Part shown: piece after piece, positions 8,629-15,328 of the stretch
Position numbering within the stretch: position 1 is the stretch's first letter
How the letters are laid out: the number at the start of each line of letters is the position of its first letter
From: Janthinobacterium rivuli
Lineage (GTDB): Bacteria; Pseudomonadota; Gammaproteobacteria; Burkholderiales; Burkholderiaceae_D
Length of the DNA: 64,000 bases
Direction: 5' to 3'
Assembly: GCF_009208735.1 (NCBI RefSeq)
Contig: NZ_WFLJ01000024.1
Span: 34,703-98,702, forward strand
Made by a program: the position numbers and the translations under genes
Notes under the pieces: generated by a model
The model's input: only the letters and a program-made list of their open reading frames with translations
Databases searched by the model: none
What the model was told of the DNA's origin: nothing

Positions 8629-8657
8629 TTGATGGAATGTGAAACGGTCGTTATAGT
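8629..8657 (+). promoter_or_regulatory. Predicted porin promoter
   Basis: TTGATG at 8629-8634, a 17-base spacer and TATAGT at 8652-8657 make a strong promoter. Transcription from about 8664 would give a 5' leader of roughly 228 bases before the porin. Confidence 0.55.
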
Positions 8658-8663
8658 GCCGCT

Positions 8664-8891
8664 TCCGGTGCCTTTTGAGCACCGAACCGGCGCACGAAAA
8701 TACGGTCGCTCTGCAGCCTTCAAGCTTATCGGTGCAATAGCGTGCCGATACCGATATGAATGTTCCTCTGACCGGAACAGCAATGTGGCAGGTGGAGACC
8801 TTGCCCTCACTCATAAAAAGCGCTCTGCTAGAGCGCAGCTCGAGATGCATAGGCTGTATTACTTTTTGCTTCAAAATTAAAGGAAATCGCA
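8664..8891 (+). promoter_or_regulatory. Structured 5' leader of the porin mRNA
   Basis: Four perfect hairpins follow one another: 8666-8684 (CGGTGC/GCACCG), 8727-8750 (TATCGG/CCGATA), 8761-8779 (TGTTCC/GGAACA) and 8820-8836 (GCGCTCT/AGAGCGC). The last is about 55 bases before the start codon. The leader does not code for protein. Such leaders often stabilise porin mRNA or are targets of small RNAs; here that is an inference. Confidence 0.45.
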
Positions 8892-9977
8892 ATGAAAAAA
8901 ACTCTGATCACTCTGGCAGTCCTGGCAGCAGCCACCGGCGTAGCCCAAGCTCAATCGAGCGTTGTTATCTACGGTACCGTTGACGCTGGTTTCGTCAGCG
9001 AGCGCGGCGGTGTTAACGGCAACGTTAACAAACTGGACAGCGGCATTGGTTCGGCTTCCCGTATCGGCTTCAAAGGCACCGAAGATCTGGGCAGCGGCCT
9101 GTCGGCACTGTTCGTTCTGGAAACGGGTTTCAACGTTGACAACGGTACGCAAGACAAAGCCGGTTCGATCTTCAACCGTCAAGCTTACGTTGGTCTGAGC
9201 AGCAAAACGACCGGTACCCTGACCCTGGGTCGTCAATACACCCCTTGGTACAACACCCTGTCGAAAGTTGCTGATCCATTCGCAGCTGGCTACGCTGGTT
9301 CCGCAAAGAACTTGTTCACCTCGAACACCCGCACCAGCAACACCGTGGTTTACGCTTCGCCAAACTTCAACGGCTTTGACGCTGACGTGGCTTACACCTT
9401 CGGCGAAAACGCTGAGTCGAACAAAATCGGCCGTCAAATCGGCGCGTCGGCTGGCTACTCGAACGGTCCTCTGAACGCTCGCTTTGCTTACAACAACACC
9501 GACAACACCCAGTTCCAAATCGGTAGCGCACGTAACTACCTGCTGGCAGCTAACTACGACTTCGCAGTTGCTAAAGCTTACGTCGCATACGGCGTGAACA
9601 AGGGCTACAACAGCATGATCGCTAACAACGCCGTACAAAATGCTAACGGTTCGTTCTCGACCCGTAACGCATTCGGTGGTGCTGACGCTGCATTCAGCCG
9701 CGATAGCAACAACATCCTGGTTGGCGCAACCGTACCTGTTGGCCCAGCTGGCACCGTCATGGCTTCGTTCATCCGCACGAACGACAAAGACGCAACCAAT
9801 GCTGACGCTGATCAATGGGCACTGGGTTACTCCTACGCTCTGTCGAAGCGCACGAGCACCTACGCTTCGTACGCCAAGATCAAGAACAAGAACGGCGCTG
9901 GCTACACCGTTGGTAACAACAGCAATGTTGGTACGGGCGACAAAGCCTTCAACGTTGGTGTTCGTCACTCGTTCTAA
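8892..9977 (+). CDS. Outer membrane porin (Burkholderiales OmpC-like, Porin_4 type)
   Basis: A 361-residue trimeric-porin type protein for diffusion of small hydrophilic solutes. The signal peptide ends at AQA-Q (residues 20-21), the mature protein opens with SSVVIYGTVDAGF, and it ends in HSF with the terminal phenylalanine needed for outer membrane assembly. SRIGFKGTEDLGSGL and RQAYVGLSS are family blocks. Codon use differs from neighbours (many GTT, GCT, AAC, GAC, CTG; lower GC), which fits very high expression rather than foreign origin. AAAGGAAA lies just before the ATG, a long structured leader precedes it, and a terminator hairpin follows. Confidence 0.95.
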   Translation: MKKTLITLAVLAAATGVAQAQSSVVIYGTVDAGFVSERGGVNGNVNKLDSGIGSASRIGFKGTEDLGSGLSALFVLETGFNVDNGTQDKAGSIFNRQAYVGLSSKTTGTLTLGRQYTPWYNTLSKVADPFAAGYAGSAKNLFTSNTRTSNTVVYASPNFNGFDADVAYTFGENAESNKIGRQIGASAGYSNGPLNARFAYNNTDNTQFQIGSARNYLLAANYDFAVAKAYVAYGVNKGYNSMIANNAVQNANGSFSTRNAFGGADAAFSRDSNNILVGATVPVGPAGTVMASFIRTNDKDATNADADQWALGYSYALSKRTSTYASYAKIKNKNGAGYTVGNNSNVGTGDKAFNVGVRHSF

Positions 9978-10009
9978 TATTCGCGCAAGCGAAGCTTAGT
10001 ACCGCTAAG

Positions 10010-10080
10010 GCATCCCTTCGGGGATGCTGCATGCAAAGAAACGCGCTGTCTGGCTTCGGCCTGGCGGCGCGTTTTTGCAT
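10010..10080 (+). terminator. Tandem hairpins ending the porin transcript
   Basis: A 7-base stem with TTCG loop (10010-10027, GCATCCC/GGGATGC) is followed by a longer hairpin with arms AAACGCGC (10039-10046) and GCGCGTTT (10067-10074) running into a T-tract. The second looks like a true intrinsic terminator. Confidence 0.7.
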
Positions 10081-10084
10081 GGGC

Positions 10085-10105
10085 GGCGCCAGTTATAATG
10101 GCGCC
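10085..10105 (+). promoter_or_regulatory. TATAAT box flanked by a GGCGCC inverted repeat
   Basis: A consensus TATAAT (10094-10099) sits between two copies of the self-complementary GGCGCC (10085-10090 and 10100-10105). No good -35 is visible. Probably the promoter of the secreted protein at 10128, which also has AAGGA before its ATG. Confidence 0.45.
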
Positions 10106-10127
10106 GTTACTTAAGTAAAGGAATGTC

Positions 10128-10670
10128 ATGAATGCATTGAAATCGCCGCGCCTGGCCGCCATGCTGGCCGTGCTGCTGCTCGCTGGCGCCACGGGTGCCG
10201 CTGTCGCCGCCGTCAAGGGCAAGAAGCCGGCCGGACTGGAGCGCTACGGCGTGGCCGTCTACTCGGACCTGTGCCTGCAAAAGGATAGCGGCGAAATCGG
10301 CGGTCAGCGCGTCACCCTGCACCGCTTCGCCGAAGCCGATTCCGTCATCTATGAATTCACGGCGGGCGCTCTGAGCTGGCCTATTGTCGCCAATGACGTC
10401 AATCTGGATGCCGCCACCGGCGCCTTCGACTTCACCATCGCCGGCGCCGACAATGAGGAGCGCACCATCGTCGGCAAGTTTTCCAAGGATGGGCAGACCC
10501 TGACCCTGGAAGGCGATTATTGCGGCGGCAATGTGCGCATGCCCATGAAACTGAGCCGCGTGCGCGATTTCGGCCGCCCCTTGAAAAACTGCACGCCATG
10601 TCCGCCGATGCCGGCCGCGCCCGCCGAGGCAGTGCCTGCCGAGGAAAGCGCGCCAGCGCCCGCCGCCTGA
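10128..10670 (+). CDS. Small exported protein of unknown function
   Basis: A 180-residue protein I do not recognise. A clear signal peptide (basic start, MLAVLLLAGATGAAVAA) would be cut near residue 27. The mature part has cysteines in the SDLCLQKD, GDYCGGN and NCTPCPP segments, so disulfides in the periplasm are possible, and the last 25 residues are a proline/alanine-rich tail. Its own promoter lies just upstream, and a bidirectional terminator separates it from the convergent acetolactate-synthase-like gene, so it is a single-gene unit. Codon use matches the chromosome. Confidence 0.75.
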   Translation: MNALKSPRLAAMLAVLLLAGATGAAVAAVKGKKPAGLERYGVAVYSDLCLQKDSGEIGGQRVTLHRFAEADSVIYEFTAGALSWPIVANDVNLDAATGAFDFTIAGADNEERTIVGKFSKDGQTLTLEGDYCGGNVRMPMKLSRVRDFGRPLKNCTPCPPMPAAPAEAVPAEESAPAPAA

Positions 10671-10693
10671 GCGATTGCCGCCGTCAAAATGAA

Positions 10694-10719
10694 AAAGGCC
10701 CGGTATCGACCGGGCCTTT
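10694..10719. terminator. Bidirectional intrinsic terminator
   Basis: An 11-base perfect stem (AAAGGCCCGGT/ACCGGGCCTTT) around an ATCG loop lies between the two convergent genes and has A and T runs on its flanks, so it can stop transcription from both sides. Confidence 0.85.
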
Positions 10720-10743
10720 GCTATTGTCAGCCTCGCAAGGGGC

Positions 10744-12447
10744 TTATCGGGCCGCTTGCGCCTTTTCCGCATTCGCCCGGATGGTGGACAGGGTCGCGTT
10801 CGGCGTGATCAGGTTGCCGTCATAGCGCAGCTCGATCAGGGCCGGCAAGTTGTTGGCCTTGGCATGCGCCAGCGCCCGCCGCAGGGCGGGAGCGAACTCT
10901 TCTGTTGTAGCCACCACTTCGCCATGCGCGCCATACGCCTGCGCCAGCGCCGCAAAATCCGGGTTGTGCAGGGTCGTGCCCGACACGCGGCCCGGGTAAT
11001 CGCGTTCCTGGTGCATGCGGATGGTGCCGAACATCTGGTTATTGAAGACGATGATGACCACGCCCGCCTGGTATTGCACGGCCGTGGCCAGTTCCTGGCC
11101 ATTCATCATGTATTCGCCATCGCCGGCAAAGGTGATCACGGTGCGCTCGGGGTGCACGATCTTGGCCGCCACGCCGGACGGCACGCCGTAGCCCATGGCG
11201 CCATTCGTCGGCGCCAGCTGCGTGCGCAGGCCGCCGTAGCGGTAGAAGCGGTGCGCCCACGAGGCGTAATTGCCGGCGCCGTTCGTCAGGATGGTATCCA
11301 GAGGTGCCTGCGCCATGATCTCTTGCGTCACTTGCCACAGGTCCAGCGGTGCCTGGCCATCCTGGAAGATGGGCGGGCGCTGCTGGTAGGCGGCCAGCTC
11401 GGCCTTCGCTTCGGTCGGTGTATGTTTCCATGCGGCAGTGTCGACGGGGGCCATGGCGGCCAGCATGGCGCACACTTGCGGCATGCCGCTGTTGATCATC
11501 AGTTCGGCCTGGTAGACGCTGCCCAGTTCCTCGGCATCCGTATGGATGTGCACGAGGCGCTGGCGTGGCACGGGAGAGTCGAACAGGGTGTAGCCGCCCG
11601 TCGTCATTTCGCCCAGGCGCGGGCCGATGGCGATGACCAGGTCCGCATTTTTCACGCGCGCGGCCAGTTTCGGGTTGATGCCGATGCCGACGTCGCCGAT
11701 GTAGTTCGGATGGGCATTGTCGAGCAAGTCCTGGAAGCGGAAGGCGCAGGCGACGGGCAGATGGTTGTTTTCCGCGAACTGCTGCAGGTCGGCGCACGCT
11801 TGCGGCGTCCAGGTGGTGCCGCCCAGCAACACCAGCGGGCGCTGCGCCTCGGCCAGCATGCTGCGCAGTTGCTGCAGTTGGGCGTCCGATGGCGCCGCCT
11901 GCACGCTCTGGTAGGCGCGCGTGTCGGCGACCGTCGCCATGGAAATGAGCATGTCTTCCGGCAGGGCCAGCACGACAGGGCCGGGACGCCCGCTGGTGGC
12001 GACCTGGAAGGCGCGCGCCAGGTATTCGGGAATGCGCTCGGCGCGGTCGATCTGCGCCACCCACTTGGCCATCTGGCCGTACATGCGGCGGTAGTCGATT
12101 TCCTGGAACGCTTCGCGGTCGACGAAATCATTGCCCACCTGGCCGATGAACAGGATCATCGGGGTGGAATCCTGGTAGGCCGTGTGCACGCCGATCGAGG
12201 CGTTGGTGGCGCCCGGCCCCCGCGTGACGAAACAGATGCCCGGCTTGCCCGTCAGCTTGCCGTAGGCTTCGGCCATGAAGGCGGCGCCGCCTTCCTGGCG
12301 GTTGATGATGAAGCGGATGCCCGAGTCGTGCAGGGCGTCGAGTACGTCGAGGTAGCTTTCGCCAGGCACGCCAAAGGCGGTGTCGACACCGTGGATCTGC
12401 AGGGCATCGACCAGGATCTGGCCGCCGGTACGGGATTGTTGCGTCAT
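10744..12447 (-). CDS. Thiamine-diphosphate enzyme, acetolactate synthase large-subunit-like
   Basis: A 567-residue three-domain ThDP enzyme. The N-terminal PYR domain carries GVPGES (26-31) and the cofactor-activating glutamate in RQEGGAA (E52). The C-terminal PP domain carries the ThDP/magnesium motif GDGEYMMN ending in FNNQMFG. It resembles IlvB but no small regulatory subunit gene follows, so it may be a catabolic acetolactate synthase or a related 2-oxoacid decarboxylase/ligase. Start 12447 was chosen because homology begins there; an upstream in-frame start lies in the structured leader. It is transcribed alone and ends at the shared terminator. Confidence 0.85.
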   Translation of the reverse strand: MTQQSRTGGQILVDALQIHGVDTAFGVPGESYLDVLDALHDSGIRFIINRQEGGAAFMAEAYGKLTGKPGICFVTRGPGATNASIGVHTAYQDSTPMILFIGQVGNDFVDREAFQEIDYRRMYGQMAKWVAQIDRAERIPEYLARAFQVATSGRPGPVVLALPEDMLISMATVADTRAYQSVQAAPSDAQLQQLRSMLAEAQRPLVLLGGTTWTPQACADLQQFAENNHLPVACAFRFQDLLDNAHPNYIGDVGIGINPKLAARVKNADLVIAIGPRLGEMTTGGYTLFDSPVPRQRLVHIHTDAEELGSVYQAELMINSGMPQVCAMLAAMAPVDTAAWKHTPTEAKAELAAYQQRPPIFQDGQAPLDLWQVTQEIMAQAPLDTILTNGAGNYASWAHRFYRYGGLRTQLAPTNGAMGYGVPSGVAAKIVHPERTVITFAGDGEYMMNGQELATAVQYQAGVVIIVFNNQMFGTIRMHQERDYPGRVSGTTLHNPDFAALAQAYGAHGEVVATTEEFAPALRRALAHAKANNLPALIELRYDGNLITPNATLSTIRANAEKAQAAR

Positions 12448-12481
12448 GTTCGGCTCTTTATATGCTAGTGGGTGGCAAAGA

Positions 12482-12531
12482 AATGGGGCAAGCGGTGCGC
12501 ATGCGCTTGCATGCAAGCAGCTTGCCCCATT
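12482..12531 (-). promoter_or_regulatory. Long hairpin in the leader of the ThDP enzyme gene
   Basis: Arms of 12 bases (AATGGGGCAAGC at 12482-12493, GCTTGCCCCATT at 12520-12531) pair perfectly around a loop that contains two further palindromes (GCGCATGCGC and TTGCATGCAA). It lies 35-84 bases upstream of the start codon, so in the 5' leader or operator region. Confidence 0.5.
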
Positions 12532-12608
12532 CTATGTGAGCCGATTTGGCCCGGCTTTTGAAATGGCGACACCGAATTACACAATCCCCCGACGGTTACA
12601 CCGCGCTT

Positions 12609-12638
12609 TTGCCGAAACATGCTGCGGCGCGGTACAAT
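12609..12638 (+). promoter_or_regulatory. rnpB promoter
   Basis: TTGCCG (12609-12614), 18-base spacer, TACAAT (12633-12638). The start of transcription would fall at 12644-12645, matching the first paired base of the RNase P RNA. Confidence 0.75.
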
Positions 12639-12643
12639 GGCGG

Positions 12644-12985
12644 GTGAAGCAGGCCAGACAGTCGCTGGCCGGCGCAGCAATGCGCTGGCGGGAGGAAGGT
12701 CCGGACTCCATAGAGCGGGGTGACGGTTAACGGCCGTCCGTCGAAAGCCGCAAGGTATAAGGCGAGGAATAGGGCCACAGAGACGAGCGTATTAAGTTAC
12801 GGTGAAACGCGGTAACCTCCACCTGGTGCAATTTCAAATAGGCACGCGATGATGCTGCTCGCGGAGCGTGCGGGTAGAAAGCTTGAGCGCCCGAGTAATC
12901 TGGCGCCTAGAGGAATGACTGTCATAGCGCCGACCTGCAAGGGAAGGCGCCGTAACAAAATCCGGCCTACCGGCCTGCTTCACTT
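12644..12985 (+). ncRNA. rnpB: RNase P RNA (type A)
   Basis: The catalytic RNA that matures the 5' end of tRNAs. Helix P1 is formed by twelve bases at 12644-12655 pairing perfectly with 12972-12983. Inside, the conserved GAGGAAGGTCCGG block and the downstream GAAACGCGGTAACC, AGAGGAATGACTG and ACAAAATCCGG blocks are visible. The length of about 342 bases fits bacterial type A. It has its own promoter and is followed by a strong terminator. Reading frames over this stretch are not real genes. Confidence 0.97.
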
Positions 12986-13052
12986 GAATTCCTGCTCCCT
13001 GGCTTGCCGGGGAGCGTATCGGCCGCAGCGTTTCGCCTGCTGCGCGCCGCCC

Positions 13053-13079
13053 AAAAGCCCCCGGGAGGGGGCTTTTTTT
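13053..13079 (+). terminator. rnpB terminator
   Basis: A GC-rich stem (AAAAGCCCCC pairing with GGGGGCTTTT around GGGA) followed by seven T residues. Confidence 0.9.
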
Positions 13080-13080
13080 G

Positions 13081-13523
13081 TTTCCAAAAAAATAGCATTT
13101 AGGATAAAGTTGTATATACAACTAAAGATGAACAATTGGTTAAAGTTTCTTGAATACAATTAATTGCTGCATTGCAAAAATAGTTTTTCCGCGTCGGGCC
13201 AGGCCCTGAAAATAGGGGCGGTAGGCGCCATGGACACTTATTTTTTGCTTTAAACCAAGTCTTTCACTGCAGCTGATTGCTGTTGTGCCCGAATGACGAA
13301 AGTATTGTCATGTGTCAACTAACTGTAAAAATTTCAATTTTTCGATTTCGTTTTTTTCGATGTTTACGGTAGGAAAACACATGTGTGCAGATGAGGTAGC
13401 ACATTCACTATCTTTCATAAGTATCTAATTTATCGATATATTTTTATTTGAGACTCCTTCAACGATATGCGCTAAGTCCTTAATTTCATTAATAAAATTC
13501 CTGTTTTGCCAATCGGAAACCGC
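13081..13523. other. AT-rich non-coding stretch before the dcw cluster
   Basis: No gene is supported. The stretch is clearly AT-richer than its surroundings and holds a perfect 16-base palindrome at 13108-13123. It separates rnpB from the mra promoter. Confidence 0.6.
13108..13123. promoter_or_regulatory. Perfect 16-bp palindrome
   Basis: AGTTGTAT followed by its exact reverse complement ATACAACT. Its form is like operators of MarR- or GntR-type regulators. It is 28 bases past the rnpB terminator and about 400 bases before the mra promoter, so its target is unclear. Confidence 0.4.
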
Positions 13524-13552
13524 TTGACCACTATCTTTGCTTCCTCTAAAGT
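13524..13552 (+). promoter_or_regulatory. mra promoter of the dcw cluster
   Basis: TTGACC at 13524-13529, 17-base spacer, TAAAGT at 13547-13552. The -10 box overlaps the first MraZ-box repeat, so MraZ binding would block RNA polymerase. Confidence 0.7.
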
Positions 13553-13585
13553 GGGCAACTGTGTGAAAAAGTGTGTTTTTGTGGG
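13551..13585 (+). promoter_or_regulatory. MraZ box: four direct repeats
   Basis: GTGGG (13551), GTGTG (13561), GTGTG (13571) and GTGGG (13581) are spaced exactly ten bases apart, each separated by five bases. MraZ is known to bind such short repeats with 5-base spacers upstream of its own gene. The arrangement supports autorepression of the cluster. Confidence 0.75.
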
Positions 13586-13646
13586 AAATTTTCCCTTTTC
13601 ATCGTGATGCGCAAGCGTCGCAAACCAAGCTCAAAAAAGGTCTTCC

Positions 13647-14075
13647 GTGTTTCAAGGCGCGTCCGCAATCAATCTCGATGCCAAAGGCAGGATGTCTATC
13701 CCTGCCAAGCACCGTGACGCGCTGGCGATTCAATGCGAAGGCCGCTTGACCCTGACCAAACACCCCGATGGCTGCCTGCTGTTTTTCCCCCGTCCCGTGT
13801 GGGAAAGCCACCGCCAGCAAATCGCCGCCTGGCCCATGTCGGCGCGCGCCTGGCAGCGCATCTTCCTCGGCAACGCCGTCGATGTCGAGCTGGACTCGGC
13901 GGGCCGCGTGCTGATCTCGCCTGAGTTGCGCAACGCCGTGGGGCTGGCGCGCGAAGTCATGATGATCGGCATGGGCAGCCACTTTGAAATATGGGATGCC
14001 GCCAAATTGGCCGACAAAGAACAGCAGGCGATCGATGCCGGCACCCCCGATGTACTTTCCAATTTTTCTTTCTAA
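13647..14075 (+). CDS. mraZ: Transcriptional regulator MraZ
   Basis: A 142-residue DNA-binding protein of the AbrB-like fold that controls the dcw cluster. Both repeated DxxxR-type motifs are present: NLDAKGRMSIP near residue 10 and ELDSAGRVLISPEL near residue 77. The start is GTG, matched to the usual MFxGA opening (here MFQGASAINLD), with AAAAAAGG upstream. It is the first gene of the cluster and sits behind its own candidate operator repeats. rsmH follows after nine bases. Confidence 0.95.
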   Translation: MFQGASAINLDAKGRMSIPAKHRDALAIQCEGRLTLTKHPDGCLLFFPRPVWESHRQQIAAWPMSARAWQRIFLGNAVDVELDSAGRVLISPELRNAVGLAREVMMIGMGSHFEIWDAAKLADKEQQAIDAGTPDVLSNFSF

Positions 14076-14084
14076 GGCTCCGTA

Positions 14085-15062
14085 ATGACACAACTCACGG
14101 TGCCGGAATTTCAGCATCGCACGGTGCTGCTCGATGAAGCGGTCGATGCGCTCGACCTGACGGGCGACCGTGCGCACGGCATTTACGTCGACGGCACGTT
14201 TGGCCGCGGCGGCCATAGCCGCTTGATCTTGTCGCGCCTGGCGCCCGACGCGCGCCTGATCGGCTTCGACAAGGACTTGCAGGCCATCGCCACGGCCGAG
14301 CAGATCGCCGACCCCCGCTTTGAAATCGTCCACGACAGCTTTGCCACCATGACGGCCAGCCTGGCCGAACGCGGCGTGCGGCAGGTGGACGGCATCCTGC
14401 TCGACCTGGGCATCTCGTCGCCGCAAGTCGACGACGCGGCGCGCGGTTTCAGCTTCCGCAACGACGGACCGCTGGACATGCGCATGGATACCACGCGCGG
14501 CATCTCCGCGGCCGAATGGCTGGCGGTGGAAACCGAGCAGAATTTAGAGAAAGTGATACGCGATTATGGGGAAGAACGGTTTGCTTTTCAGATTGCAAAG
14601 GCGATTGTTGCTGGCCGGGCAGTCCAGCCAATTTCAAGCACACGACAGCTTGCCGGCATCGTGGCAGGCGCCGTCAAGACCCGCGAGAAGGGTAAGGACC
14701 CCGCTACCCGCACCTTTCAGGCCATACGCATTTTCATTAACAAAGAGCTCGAGGATCTCGAGATCGGCCTGAACCAGGCATATGCCTGCCTGGCTCCCGG
14801 CGCGCGCATGGCCGTGATCAGCTTTCATTCGCTGGAAGACCGCATGGTCAAGCGCTTCTTCGCCTCGAAGGCGAACGTGGAGCAGCCTGACCGCCGCCTG
14901 CCGATCCGCGCGGTCGACTTGCCGCAGCCGGAAATGAAGCTGATTGCGAAGATGAAGCCGTCCGACGCCGAGATCGAGGGCAATCCGCGCTCGCGTTCGG
15001 CCGTGATGCGCGTGGCGCAGCGTTTGCCGCTGGCCGCCCCTGCAAACGGCGGCGCCCGATGA
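14085..15062 (+). CDS. rsmH: 16S rRNA (cytosine1402-N4)-methyltransferase
   Basis: A 325-residue SAM-dependent methyltransferase that modifies C1402 in the decoding centre of 16S rRNA (formerly mraW). Family blocks visible are QHRTVLLDEAVDAL, YVDGTFGRGGHSR (SAM-binding), LLDLGISSPQVDD, RGFSFRNDGPLDMRMD, and AVISFHSLEDRMVKRFF near the C-terminus. Length is typical. The end overlaps ftsL by four bases. Confidence 0.97.
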   Translation: MTQLTVPEFQHRTVLLDEAVDALDLTGDRAHGIYVDGTFGRGGHSRLILSRLAPDARLIGFDKDLQAIATAEQIADPRFEIVHDSFATMTASLAERGVRQVDGILLDLGISSPQVDDAARGFSFRNDGPLDMRMDTTRGISAAEWLAVETEQNLEKVIRDYGEERFAFQIAKAIVAGRAVQPISSTRQLAGIVAGAVKTREKGKDPATRTFQAIRIFINKELEDLEIGLNQAYACLAPGARMAVISFHSLEDRMVKRFFASKANVEQPDRRLPIRAVDLPQPEMKLIAKMKPSDAEIEGNPRSRSAVMRVAQRLPLAAPANGGAR

Positions 15063-15328
15063 CTGGCAAGCTGTGTGTCGTGCTGTCGGCCCTGCTGGTG
15101 TGCTGCGGCCTGTCGCTGGTGAACGCGCAGTACCAGTCGCGCCACCTGCTGATCGACCTGGAACGCGCGCAAGCGCTGTCGCGCCAGCTCGACATCGACT
15201 GGGCGCAGCTGCAGCTGGACCAGTCCACCCTGGGCAAGCATGAACGCATCGAAGCGATCGCGCGGCGCGACCTGAGCATGACGCCGCTGACGGCGGCGCG
15301 TACGCAATACCTGACGGAGGGCGAATAA
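15059..15328 (+). CDS. ftsL: Cell division protein FtsL
   Basis: An 89-residue bitopic protein: a short cytoplasmic start, one membrane segment at about residues 4-20, then a periplasmic coiled coil with heptad leucines (HLLIDLERAQALSRQLDIDWAQLQL). It forms a complex with FtsB and FtsQ at the septum. Sequence conservation in this family is low, so the call rests on size, topology and the fixed place between rsmH and ftsI. Both ends overlap neighbouring genes (4 bases and 1 base). Confidence 0.9.
   Translation: MTGKLCVVLSALLVCCGLSLVNAQYQSRHLLIDLERAQALSRQLDIDWAQLQLDQSTLGKHERIEAIARRDLSMTPLTAARTQYLTEGE

Noticed and set aside
8042..8880. Small open frames in the stretch before the porin
   Set aside because: Poor codon use, no ribosome sites and no recognisable protein; the hairpin leader explains the later part.
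10756..12468. Long open frame on the plus strand (570 codons)
   Set aside because: It is the antisense shadow of the acetolactate-synthase-like gene; histidine- and glycine-rich composition without any family blocks.
12849..13163. Open frames across 12640-13160
   Set aside because: The stretch is the RNase P RNA and its terminator, so no protein is expected.
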